DNA of 64,000 nucleotides. Origin: Hygrocybe punicea. Taxonomy: Eukaryota > Basidiomycota > Agaricomycetes > Agaricales > Hygrophoraceae. The stretch covers positions 2,294,001-2,358,000 of the forward strand of contig OY744464.1 in NCBI GenBank assembly GCA_963556145.1, read 5' to 3'. Below, in pieces: positions 32,391-42,510 of this stretch (its first letter is position 1; every line of letters begins with the position of its first letter). Under the pieces are notes generated by a model, which worked only from the letters and a program-made list of their open reading frames with translations, was not told where the DNA came from and searched no databases. The position numbers and the translations under genes were made by a program.

Positions 32391-32671
32391 GTGGATTGGT
32401 GATAGTAAGAGAAAGCACCGCCCATGTATCTATTTAACTAGTTAAGTGGTTTGGATCATGAACAACAATTAACACAATTGGATTGATCATATGACATTAT
32501 CTTATTTGTAAGCTCTTCCAAAAACATCATAAGGTGTGCCTGAAGCTTTATAATGTTTTTATTCAATTGAATGTTTTCGTAACATACGTAATATTCCGGT
32601 ACTGAATAGTCATAGCTTTCCTTGGAGTGATGGTTATGCTTGCCACCATATGAGGGGGATTTGTTACAGTT

Positions 32672-32880
32672 GTCACAGGGGATGGATGAGGAATTTACCA
32701 TCAAATAATATTGAGATCTCCACTCAATTATTTTTGTTGTTATCATAAGTCCGAAAACGTTGTAAAAAGTGGATAACGTTATGTTTTCGACATTTTCGGA
32801 CTTATGATAGCAACAAAATAATTGAGTGGAGATCTCAATATTATTTGATGGCAAAAATTCCTCATCCATCTCCTATGTGT
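32672..32880. repeat. long inverted repeat upstream of Helitron B
   Basis: Two arms of about 75-80 bp (32672-32757 and 32797-32880), almost perfectly complementary, are separated by about 40 bases. The arms contain GAGATCTCCACTCAATTATT and CATAAGTCCGAAAA. The DNA could form a long hairpin. It may be a fold-back MITE inserted next to Helitron B. A 137-codon minus-strand frame across it is a by-product of the repeat. Confidence 0.85.
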
Positions 32881-33446
32881 CTCCCCATTTAATTGGTCCA
32901 TAAAGTTGGCAGTTCTGGTTTATTACATATATTCAATTTGAATGTTCATTAACTCGAGTCATAGTAATCCAAGGTTGTCCTTCTCATGTTACCTTCTCAT
33001 GTTACCTGTGGTGGCTGTACTGACAAACGTGAACTGAAATTAATACACTTAATTTAGGCAAACAGGTTTTCAGTCACCAAGATCGATGTCTTATGTGATA
33101 TCTGTGTATACTTATTATCTTACTCAATTGTTATGGTCATAGGAAAGTAACACAAGCCATTTTCAATAGAGCAAAAAAAGAAATGTACAGATATTGTACA
33201 AATGTAAAGAATGGCGGTAGAGGAGGACGTTGAGGGCACAGATTACCAACAGATTACCAGAAATCAACGACTGAGATAAAAGTGTCTTTAGTCAAATATA
33301 ATTAATACTCCACAAAAAGAGGACTTACAGCAACCGAAACTAAGGGCCAGGGTCCAGTTTAGATGTTGACGCCTTGGGAAATGAAGGCCTTGTTTGGCCC
33401 GGCGTAATCGAGACTAGGATATCGTAAGGAACGATATTGCTCCAAT
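32881..33446. other. intergenic region, no gene seen
   Basis: No supported coding sequence or repeat. The first 150 bases contain a short direct repeat (TTCTCATGTTACC twice at about 32980-33005). Confidence 0.4.
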
Positions 33447-35244
33447 CTACATCCATTGATAAACCGCCGGGGTCGACGACTGATGGCGTGACGATGCACG
33501 CGTATTGGGACGGAATCCTAGGATATTGATAAGATCAGATGTGAAATCTATATAGAGTGTGATGTGCATACCCGGAGTTGGAGACTTCTTCGGAGGCTTC
33601 ACTGGCTGGAGCCTTTCTGCGATAATACCGGCTTGCTCCGATGCCAGATCCAACTTCCTCCTCTTTGCTGTCTCGCCATCCTCGTGATCGCCGCTGAGAG
33701 AGTCCTGTATGGGTTTGGGAGGTCCATCGTTGTCGTGCATGATTACATCATCATCAGAATGCAACAACCCCTCCCATTCTGGTCCTAACAAGCCCAACTT
33801 TGCAGATTCCAGTGGCACATCATCCGACTCGGAGGAAACGGGTGGTTTAACTTCCACTGTCAATTTTTCGGATTCCGATTTCTTGGATCCGCGCGACGGC
33901 GCAATTTCGACAGCGACTGCGAGATGTCAGTGCATTATTCAGAGCAAAGTGAGTAACGTACGCATTTGAGCCTTTGATCGTTTCTTCTTTACCGGGGCTA
34001 CGTCCTCCTCCATCTTGATATCGTCTATGCATGAATGAACAATATGCGTTATAAGCTTGATATTTAGAATTTAATAACTCACTGTCAGCGTCGTCATCGG
34101 GTTTGGACTTCACGGTGCGTTCTGTGATGATGAGGAGTTACCGTGTGTGATGATCACAGACAATGAAAGTACTTACTGGGCTTGGGCTTGGGCTTGGGCT
34201 TCTTTTTGTCCTTCTCGGACGAATTGTCTGCGCCACCTGAATATTCAGTACATCTATACACTGCTATGGTTAAAAATTTGTACAAACCAGCGGAGGATGT
34301 CTTCTGTTTTTTGACCGATTTTGACTTGGCTTTGCCCTTGCCCTTGCCCTGGGGAACCGGCTCTTCTGCAAATGTATTATATTATTAGCACATTCACACA
34401 TGTAATTATAGATCATACCTTCATCGTCCTCCGCCACATCGGCATCGACGAGGACACTATGTCCTTTACACCAAGCAATAACATGACCGATGATTTCGAG
34501 CTTTGTGGCGTCCGGAAGCCCACCGAACGACCAATTTGCAGAGGTTCCACTGTGCCATGCTGGCACAGATTCGTCGTATTTCGCCCAATCTATGATGCCA
34601 GATGTCATAATCCATTTGTCTGCCAATGCGTATATATACTCACCGAGGTCCTCTGGCATGGTCTCGGTGCTAACAGCGCCATGTTGAATCAATGCCGATG
34701 GAGAATGCTTGCCGACATAAAACTCTTTGAGGAGCCAATCGTCGAAAATCTTGCTTCGCCAGTCACGGGCAACCTCGTTGGCCCGTTTTGCGACCAAAAC
34801 CTCTGCCCAAATTTCGTCTATGACAGTGTCGGTATACTTGAGGTAATCCCGAAGTAAATCGGTCCCTTCCTTATCGTTTTTGACGTAGTCCGGCGAGTAG
34901 TGGGGTGCCTTGTTGTATGCGACGGCTGCTGTCGCGTAGATGTACATATCCATTTGATAAATCAATCGACGCAGCGGTTCCTCGTATCGTTCGGGCATTT
35001 CCCGCCATAACTCGCCTCGGGCGGTGGCATTGTGGGGGTGTGTCTTCAGTACATAGAGATTACGAGAAAATACGGGAATGGTGCCGGATTCCTTGTTGGG
35101 TGCCGGAATCTTGGGCGGGACCATGTACTGGATTTGGAAGATGCGATGTAGCTCCTGCAGCTTTTTGGGTGGCGCATCAGGCCAGTATTTGAAAGCCGCG
35201 GGATTGACGGCGGGAGTCGAAGTTTTGACGACTGGCAAGGACAT
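33447..35244 (-). CDS. gene E: unknown protein with lysine- and acid-rich C-terminus
   Basis: A multi-exon minus-strand gene. Exon 1 is 35244-34419 (about 275 aa), followed by 34365-34288 and 34236-34177, then small exons near 34121-34083 and 34027-33963, then a larger one at about 33930-33580 and a short end at 33447. Splice sites are GT-AG. Exon 1 encodes a globular, mainly helical domain (RRLIYQMDMYIYATAAVAYNK, DKWIMTSGIIDWAKYDES, WSFGGLPDATKLEIIGHVIAWC). The later exons are low-complexity, with lysine/proline (KKPKPKPKPK), acidic and NLS-like (AKRRKLD) stretches, which suggests a nuclear protein. Family not recognised. It is not duplicated elsewhere in the window and may be a host gene. 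Confidence 0.6.
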
Positions 35245-35506
35245 GGTAGCTGTAGTAGAATCTTTGTGGTGGGCGTCTGAGGGAAAAAACGAGGGGAACA
35301 GAAAACGTTGGATGTCAGGGTCAATGCCCTAGCCTATGAAGCAACTGGCCAGGTCAGATGACCTGTCAACGACACATGTTCGGCATTGTATACATTGATC
35401 GGACACGCGGTGTACAAATAACATACAACCAAACAGATTCTGAAGTTGTGCCGTAATACATCCTTAAAATGTCGATAAGCGCTATTTGTCATGTAGCTAT
35501 ACAAAT

Positions 35507-36786
35507 ACTTGTTTAGTGGGCCAGTGCTACGCATGGCATGAACAAGTTCTTTTTTCCCCCTTCCGACTTCCATGATGAAGTGAGCAATAAGATTAAGTTG
35601 CATAAAGCATTTTACATATAGTATGAGGCATATAGCATATATTGTATATTGCAAATTGTTCTAATGAGTCCACCTCACACCTCAGCAACATAAAAAGTAG
35701 ACAAAATAAAACTACATAGTGGGTCTTTAGTCTTCATCAACCTTCTTGCTTACTGTTATGTCTGCTGTGCTGTATCATCTTGTAATATTCTCAGCCATAA
35801 AAGAAATGTTCAAGGAGCAACAGGTCAACTGCCAAACATAACTGTCTCCTAAACAGTATAATAACAATTGACTTATATTTTCTCAACCCTACTTCTCCAT
35901 GACCTTGAATGCTGTACAACAGATGAGTCATCAATATGAAGACTACTGTACTTGTTAAGTGGGCTAATATTGCACATAGCATAAACAAGTCTGTTTTCTT
36001 TCATTTTATTTGTACGATTGTTACTCACATTAATAAGTGATTAATATACAATTAACATATAAGATAATGTGCGATATCACATTGAAATTTATGTTTGAAG
36101 TAAAAATAATAGTGGATAATCAGAAATAAGCTCATTTCTACTTATATGGCTGATATTTCCTTATATAGTAATAGTGGTCACATGTGACTGTGACTCATGT
36201 GATCAGCTCAAAATTTAGGATATATAGTGTAAAATTGCCTTATATGGTTAGACTGGTCACATGTGACTGTCACCATTGTGATCAGTAAAAGATTTGCTCT
36301 ACAATATCAGAAATTGCCTTATATGGTTAGAGTGGTCACATGTGACTGTCACACCTTGCCCGAAATGTTTATATTAGTCAGCAGTTCAATTTTCAGCTGA
36401 TTCTGATAAGAATTGAGGCTAGTATAAATATTTTGAATATAATTGCATTTGTGTAATAAGGTTAGTATGTGATTTAGCATATATTATACAAACTTACCAT
36501 ATTTGGTTAGACTGGTCACATGTGACTATCACCAATGCGATCAGTAACAAATTTGTTGTACAATATCAAAAACTACCTTATATGGTTAGATTGGTCACAT
36601 GTGACTGTCACACCTTGCCCGAAATGGTTATCTTAGTCAGCAGTTCAAATTTCAGCTGATTCTGAGAAGAAATGAAGTCAGTATGAATATTTTGAATATA
36701 ATTAGAAGGTAGTTTGTATTTTCTGAGACAACCCATATTTGGATGCTTATGTAAGCTTGTCCACACATGGCCCCAACTGCATCTTA
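35507..36786 (+). mobile_element. family-2 Helentron-like element, 3' part lost in the gap
   Basis: It starts with ACTTGTTTAGTGGGCC and a hairpin-forming CCAGTGCTACGCATGG. An internal duplicate of this start appears near 35953. The interior has repeated blocks with the perfect palindrome GTCACATGTGAC (about 36177, 36256, 36335, 36515, 36597). It matches the complete element at 43216-44383 up to the CACATGGC block, where the N gap begins. No coding sequence was recognised. Confidence 0.65.
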
Positions 36787-36886
36787 NNNNNNNNNNNNNN
36801 NNNNNNNNNNNNNNNNNNNNNNNNNNNNNNNNNNNNNNNNNNNNNNNNNNNNNNNNNNNNNNNNNNNNNNNNNNNNNNNNNNNNNN
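36787..36886. other. assembly gap, exactly 100 N
   Basis: A run of 100 N, the conventional placeholder for a gap of unknown size. It interrupts the family-2 element on its left and a gene fragment on its right. Order, distance and orientation of the two halves depend on scaffolding. Confidence 0.98.
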
Positions 36887-37220
36887 GATCCAGGGCCGTG
36901 ATGCCGCGAACGCAGCCCCCCAGAACGCTCCTCCTCCTGTCTACACAGATCCTCCCATTCCGGTGCAACACCACTATGATCTCACCTGCCCGACATTACT
37001 TCAAGTCAACCGCAGGCAAGGCGTTGACATGCCTCTCGACATGTTCTGCCAGCAATATGAGCTTGATGATGGGATCAGGGATCGTTTCAAGCAGCACCGT
37101 TACAAGCACGCACGTATGTTTCGGTATCTCACCGTGAAGGACATGGAGAATATGGTGTTCATGGCAGGGGAGATTGCTGAGGTGCGTGATGCAATCGATC
37201 GGTGGTCCTTCGAAGCCTGA
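36887..37220 (+). CDS. C-terminal fragment of an unknown protein
   Basis: An open frame leaves the gap and ends at a TGA 37218-37220, giving about 110 residues. After a proline-rich stretch (APPPVYTDPP) comes a compact helical domain (MFCQQYELDDGIRDRFKQ, YLTVKDMENMVFMAGEIAEV), reminiscent of small SAM-like or death-fold bundles. It is probably the last exon of a gene whose start lies in or beyond the gap. Function unknown. Confidence 0.5.
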
Positions 37221-37432
37221 AGCGTAGTTATCTTGTCGAGTACATGTCATCATTATTTACTCCAGTCGTCGTTGCGTAGTTTTCTCTTATCGTCGTGCTC
37301 AATGTCATTCAGCTTTCCCTTTGATTGGTGTGAAAATGAGTGTGAAAATGAAAAAAAAAATTGAATTGTAACCAACACAAAGGTTATACAAGTACACGAG
37401 AGGTGGGGGAGGGTTACATACAACAACTAGAA

Positions 37433-38450
37433 CTAAAAATACCCCGCATGAACAATATAACCAGTCACATCCTCTGGCGTCACGATGTCCAGCACCCCAT
37501 ACATGTCATAAAGAATGCCATTATCCTCCATAGCACCGTAGTAGTCGTTGTGACGCCGAAGAAAATGCTTGATTTGTGAAAAGGCTTCTTCAATTGGGTT
37601 GAGATCGGGCGAATAAGGGGGCAAGTACTCAAGGCGGACGCCAAATCGATCAACGAGGGCGTGGATTTCGTCGTTGTGGTGGATCTTTGCATTGTCAAGC
37701 ACGAGGACACTCAGTGGACCTGGATAAGCGCTGCATAGCGGCATCTGCAACACTGTTGTCAAGGCAATGGAAAAGAGAAGTTAGTGGGTTACACACCACT
37801 GAGAACTCCAGCCAGTGGAGAAATGACATCTTCGTCAATGAACCCTCAACCGCTGTGCCAGAAACAAATCCATCAACAGTAAGAACGGCAACAGTTGAGG
37901 TCTGTCGTCCACGGACAAAAGGCTGGGATTTGCAGGCACGAGTGCCTCGTTTGGACCGTCCATAACGCCTACCAACTGTACGTTCATCCTTTGACACTTC
38001 ATCAATAAAACCAAGTTCTTCGGGGCTGAATTGAGCCATGCGAGATATGAATTGAGCCCGTAAGGCTTCGTTGCGCTCGAGGGCAATCCATTGCAGTCGC
38101 TTGCGGCTGACCCCGGCATGTATGAGTTCATCGTGTATTGTGGTGAAATGGACAGATATGAACCGATTGGTCTTGAGGAGATGAAGGAGTTCATCTAGGA
38201 AGTAGTCGGGGTTCTCGCGAACGAGCTGGCGTAGATATTCAATGTCATCGTAGTTGAGTCCTCGGACACGACCCCATCGTTCAGGTAGATTGCTAACCAC
38301 ATCTCCAGTTGTTTGCCAGAGCTTGAGGATGCGGTAGAAAGTACGTCGAGAGAAGCCAACACATAAAAGAATGTCATCTACGGCAAGGAGATGTCGCTCG
38401 TATAAGCGGATGGCAGCGATCTTGACATCACGACTTATGGGATGGTACAT
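37433..38450 (-). CDS. Tc1/mariner-like DDE transposase with one intron
   Basis: Exon 1 is 38450-37797. A 52-base GT-AG intron (37796-37745) joins in phase to exon 2, 37744-37433, giving 321 aa. The N-terminal 100 residues form paired helix-turn-helix domains (VDDILLCVGFSRRTFYRILKLW and a second one near NRFISVHFTTIHDEL). The catalytic core shows GFIDEVSKDERT (first Asp, about 144), VLVLDNAKIHH (second Asp) and PPYSPDLNPIEEAF (final acidic residue). This is the DDE_3 pattern of IS630/Tc1/mariner enzymes that cut and paste at TA. The frame is intact. No terminal inverted repeats were found on either side. Confidence 0.85.
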
Positions 38451-38819
38451 AGTTGAGTTGAAAAATGACTAAGTCCGAGTTTCCTTATACGCAAAAATTC
38501 CGCGCGAGTGCCAAGATCATTACAAACGGCTGTAATTCTTTAAAAAACTTTTTTAAACCGAGGGAAAATATTACTACTAATCCAGTGCTAATTATAATCA
38601 TTTTAGTCCAGCCCCCACCACAAGAAGTAATTGTTTATGTTTACGAATTTTGTTTTAACCGTGGGAAAATATTACTAATCATTGTTTGACGCGTCGACGC
38701 GCTTTGGTTGACATGCTTTGGTTGCTCTTTTAATCCCACCACAAAGGTCAGTCCCAGTACTTTACATGTAGTTTTGATAGTTTTAATATGTTTCCTAGCT
38801 TTGTAGCATAGAAGGGTGG
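38451..38819. other. upstream region of the transposase, mirror of 15.2-15.5 kb
   Basis: No gene seen. At 38470 is TAAGTCCGAGTTTCC, a word that recurs in the centre of the MITE at 40.03 kb. The segment around 38660-38710 is the inverted counterpart of 15301-15345 (ATTACTAATCATTGTTTGACGCGTCGACGCG). Confidence 0.5.
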
Positions 38820-39195
38820 CCGTCTGGGCCGTGGAAGTCGTGATTGCGCAGTCTGTGTGCAATCCGCTTCCACCCTTCTGACCGGGGGATTGGCCATCTG
38901 GGCCATGGAGGGCGTGGACGTGCAGTCTGTGCACGGCCCTCCTCCAGTCCCCAGCGTTTTCCACCGGAGGGGGCGATCTGCGCCACGGGAGCCGTAATCA
39001 TGCAGTCTGTGCACGATTCACTTCCACCCTGCTAAATTGAAGTGGGGAATGGCCGTCTGGGCCACGGAGGGCGTGGACGTGCAGTCTCTGCACGGCCCTC
39101 CTCCAGTCCCCAACGTTTTTCACCGGAGGGGGCGATCTGCACCGCGGGAGTCGTAATCGTGCAGTCTGTGCACGATTCGCTTCCACCCTTTGAAT
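38820..39195. repeat. second array of palindromic sites
   Basis: Five dyads of the type CGTGCAGTCTGTGCACG at about 38857, 38919, 39001, 39079 and 39160 lie in units of about 80 bp with GGCCGTCTGGGCC-like and GGAGGGGGCGATCTGC blocks. Related to, and in opposite orientation from, the array at 14.6-15.2 kb. Confidence 0.75.
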
Positions 39196-39705
39196 GTCTG
39201 CTGTTGCGGACAGTCTTTCTGGACCCTTCGAAGACTCGAGACCAGGACTTTGTCGGATCTTCCTTGAGACTTGTCCGCAAACTGAAAATGGGGCACCCAG
39301 TGAAAGTGAACTTAATTTTGAACGCAGTCTCGCTGGACCCATCAAAGACTTCAGCCCGGGTTGTCGTCGGACCTCGTCAATGTTGATGCAACAGGTGTCT
39401 TGGGGTGCAGGCCTAACCCTGCACAGCTGTGGCACACACGCCACGCCTTTGCCAATGTCAACGCGCCGATGACAGGGAGTCACGCTGAGAACTGTAATGC
39501 CAGCTTGCAACCCATCTATCCTCGCGAATGTGCACAGCCATGTCGATTGACATTGGCGCTGTGTTCGTGAGGTTACAGAGGGTGCAGTCTGACTCGGAAT
39601 ATCGATGGTGAGTTCTTAGTCACAGTCATCATCCGTGTCATTTTTTTCGTGTACAAATTGATAATTAAGTATTAAAACATAATAAAAATTAAGGAGATGG
39701 TGAAT
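39196..39705. other. no gene recognised
   Basis: GC-rich sequence with a degenerate direct repeat: two segments containing TCTGGACC/CGCTGGACC followed by AAGACT, about 100 bp apart. Open frames are short and not supported by composition or family. Confidence 0.35.
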
Positions 39706-40300
39706 GAGATTAGCAAAAGAAGAGAGGGGGAGAGTGGGAGAGTGGGAGAAAGATGGAGAGGGAAAGGGAGAAGGGAGAGGGAGTGGGAGTGGGAGTGGGA
39801 GAGGGAGAGGGAGAGGGAGAGGGAGGGCGAGGGAGAGAGTAGTGTTGCTGAAGTTCAGTTCAGTTCAGAAACAGGTTTGGAGCATATTTGTGAAATATCT
39901 CAGGGAGATTAATTTGTGTTTGCCCAGAATTTTTTTGATGGCTTCTTTAACACTTTAAATTCTCTTGTATAAGTTGTGCCTAAAGGTAATGTAAAAATTG
40001 AAATTTATAAAAATGCAAAAGGGGGTGTAAGTCCGAGGTTTTTTGATTTTTTGAAAAACCTCGGACTTACACCCCCTTTTGCATTTTTATAAATTTCAAT
40101 TTTTACATTACCTTTAGGCACAACTTATACAAGAGAATTTAAAGTGTTAAAGAAGCCATCAAAAAAATTCTGGGCAAACACAAATTAATCTCCTTGAGAT
40201 ATTTCACAAATATGCTCCAAACCTGTTTCTGAACTGAACTGAACTTCAGCAACACTAGGAGAGAGGGCGAGGGGAGGGGGTAGAGGAAGGAGAGTCATCG
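39706..40300. repeat. purine (GA-rich) microsatellite split by a MITE
   Basis: A polypurine tract with GGGAGA and GGGAGT steps at 39706-39839 resumes at 40257-40300. The palindromic element between the two parts interrupts it. Confidence 0.85.
39842..40255. mobile_element. 414-bp palindromic MITE flanked by TA
   Basis: The two halves, about 200 bp each, are complementary with about one mismatch, around a centre near 40046 with a roughly 10-base loop. The ends are GTGTTGCTGAAGTTCAGTTC and its complement, flanked by TA on both sides (39840-39841 and 40256-40257). This is the expected target-site duplication for Tc1/mariner transposons. It has no coding capacity. A transposase of that superfamily lies 1.4 kb away, but whether the two are partners is unproven. 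Confidence 0.85.
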
Positions 40301-40612
40301 TTTTTGTGGTGGCCATGGTGTCGTAGCATTTTGAGGTAGTGGTGGTCGTCGTTGTCACTGTTGTGCTTGCCCTCATTGTCCTCGGCATCATCGTCGTTAC
40401 TGTTATCGTCATTTCATGGTCGCGATAGTGGGCACGAGTCAACCGTCAACGCGTCACCAATTGATGGTCATGTGACATATATATTTTTTGAGTGTTCAAG
40501 CTGGACCGCTGAACTAACGCCATGCAAACCCGTTCAATGGTAAACATTAATATATATTTCAGTGGGGTTAGCTAGCTAGTTGCTGAATTTGATCTGTCAG
40601 ACTCAGGCCATC

Positions 40613-42092
40613 ATGGCGAATAATAATTCTTTTAATTTTGAACAATTACTGGGCAATGCGGTCCAATCCGAAATCAGCAACCAGGAGGACGACACAGAGG
40701 ACTACCCCTTCCAATCCATATGTCAAACTGACCAACCTGACACCCCTGCGCCTTCTGATCATGATTCCGATGTTGATATCAACTCCGATGAACATCAGAC
40801 ACCCACATCATCCACTGCGACCCCCATTTCTCGTCAGCCACCTGCGAAATCCGTAAACGAATATCGAAAGCTGAGAAGTAAACAAAAACGACAAATGAAA
40901 CGGCAGCAAGAACGGAGTAGTCGTTCCTTTGGTGATTACACTGTCCGTCCTTCCACCACCAAAAAACACGTCAAGGAGGCCAACAAAGTCACTGCCCAAC
41001 TCGACCTTGACGTTGATGCAGTATCAGTTACAAAAATCGGCTACACCACGGTCAACGCGGATGGGTACAATAGGACCTTTACATTGGAGGAAATGGTGGG
41101 TTCCGACTCCATATTCAAATTTACCCTACACCATTGGGACGGAAAGTAAGTCTCATTCCCATTACTGGTGATAAAAGCTAATGATACAATAATAGAGAGT
41201 CATTTCCTATTGAAAACCAAGAAGGTCTTTTGATAGTTGTCATGGTAGGTCGACCGGATGGTGAGCTAGGTCAGACGATGCATCGAGACACTGCGGAAGC
41301 CATGGCCCATGCTAGGACGTTAGCTAGCTTCTCAGTCACCCAAGAGAGTCATAGACGCGGCATTTTCTATGTGCTAAGCCACGGGGCATTGTATGGGGGG
41401 GGACAGAAGGCAAACTCCATTTTTGTATTGCCGATTCATCTACTGATTCCTTCCCTGAGTAGACGCCTGGGAACCTTTGCAATAGCGCTAAGGATAGCGA
41501 AATCCTCATGATGCTCATTAATCACCCTGCAATTAGGGGATTTGCAGGATTTGCATCAGGAGCATTTTCGACGTGGATGCCAAAGTTGTATTCGTATTAC
41601 AAGGAAAAAATGGGAACACTGTACGAGAGGTATCCCGAGTTGGCAAGGACATTCGACAACAGCATATGGTCAACCAGCACGTTCAATTTCGGACCACAGA
41701 CGGTATGCTTCGACCACATCGACTTCAAGAATTTGTCTTTTGGGATGTGCTCCATCACCCCACTGGGTGACTTCGATCCGACACTTGGGGGCCATCTCAT
41801 CCTTTGGGATTTGAAGATGGTTATTGAGTTTCCCGCTGGGACCACCGGCATTATTCCTTCCGCCGTCCTCCGCCACTCCAACACCTCAATTCAATCGGGA
41901 GAAACAAGGATGTCCTTCACACAGTACACGGCAGGGGGCTTGTTTAGATGGGTGGAGTATGGGTTCCAGAGTGTTACTGCATTTCTGGCTTCGAAAAAGT
42001 GGGCTAGGGCTGAGTTAGAGAAAGAAGGCGCAACTAGATGGGAAATGGGACTTGGACTGTTTAGTACTCTTAAAGAACTGCTGGGGCAGTAG
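40613..42092 (+). CDS. module gene C (copy 2): TET/JBP-like 2-oxoglutarate/Fe(II) dioxygenase
   Basis: Exons 40613-41145, 41196-41370 and 41463-42092 join in phase to give 445 aa from an ATG (MANNNSFNFEQLL). Residues 1-177 are a Ser/Asp-rich and basic (KQKRQMKRQQERSSR) region. The catalytic double-stranded beta-helix is in the last exon: H321-x-D323 (FDHIDF), H374 (LRHSN) and R385 (GETRMSFTQYTAGG), with GGHLILWDL and IEFPAGTT strands between. This matches the fungal TET/JBP class, which oxidises methyl groups on cytosine or thymine in DNA with iron, oxygen and 2-oxoglutarate. The alternative is another DNA- or protein-hydroxylating member of the same fold. Every splice junction fits and no stop was found, so this is the better candidate for a working copy. 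Confidence 0.7.
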
Positions 42093-42510
42093 AATGACAA
42101 GCTGTTTATGTGTTTTGGAACTTCGTAACGAATTAAAGTAATGTGTGGAAAAGAAAATTCACCAGGACGGTAACAAACTCAAGTAAGGCTTGGAAAAACT
42201 TTTTCACCCATGAAAGTTTGGTCTTTTAACAAACAAGCTGAAGTTGTGTTCAAAATCAGATAATAAACCCGGTATATTGGATTAGAAACTTGTAACGAAT
42301 TAAAGTAATGTGTGGAAAAAAAATTCACAAGGACGGTAAAAAACTCAAGTAAGGCATGGAAAAACTTTTTCACCCATGCAAGTTCGGTCATTAACAAACA
42401 AGCTGAACTTGTGTTCAAAACCAGGCAACAAAACGGTATATTGGGTTTTCAAACAACCCTACAGATTCAGAATAATCATGTAAAAAAAAATTTCACCGAA
42501 GCTGACGGCT
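42093..42510. repeat. 167-bp tandem duplication between converging genes
   Basis: The segment containing GTAACGAATTAAAGTAATGTG is present twice (from about 42125 and 42292). Each unit includes TGGAAAAACTTTTTCACCCATG. Copy 1 of the module has a shorter 21-bp duplication of GTGAAAAAGTTTTTCC at the same place (about 12810-12850). Confidence 0.7.

Larger units (their letters stand above)
24582..32455 (-). mobile_element. Helitron copy B, possibly autonomous
   Basis: A complete Helitron-type ORF with a clear 3' end at 24582. The 5' end is not firmly identified. On the minus strand an A followed by TCCAAACC at 32455 satisfies the A/TC rule but is weak evidence. Insertion cut Helitron A. There is no target-site duplication at the visible end, as expected for the class. 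Confidence 0.7.

Noticed and set aside
32456..32869. 137-codon minus-strand frame
   Set aside because: Most of it lies across the long inverted repeat. No start context, family or codon signal supports a gene.
34321..34857. 178-codon plus-strand frame
   Set aside because: It is antisense to exon 1 of gene E, which has consistent introns and better protein composition.
37230..38600. Terminal inverted repeats for the Tc1/mariner-like transposase
   Set aside because: Both flanks were read for matching inverted ends next to TA, but none could be identified with confidence, so element limits are not given.
39194..39570. Short frames in the GC-rich segment downstream of the second array
   Set aside because: No start or family support; the segment shows only a degenerate repeat.
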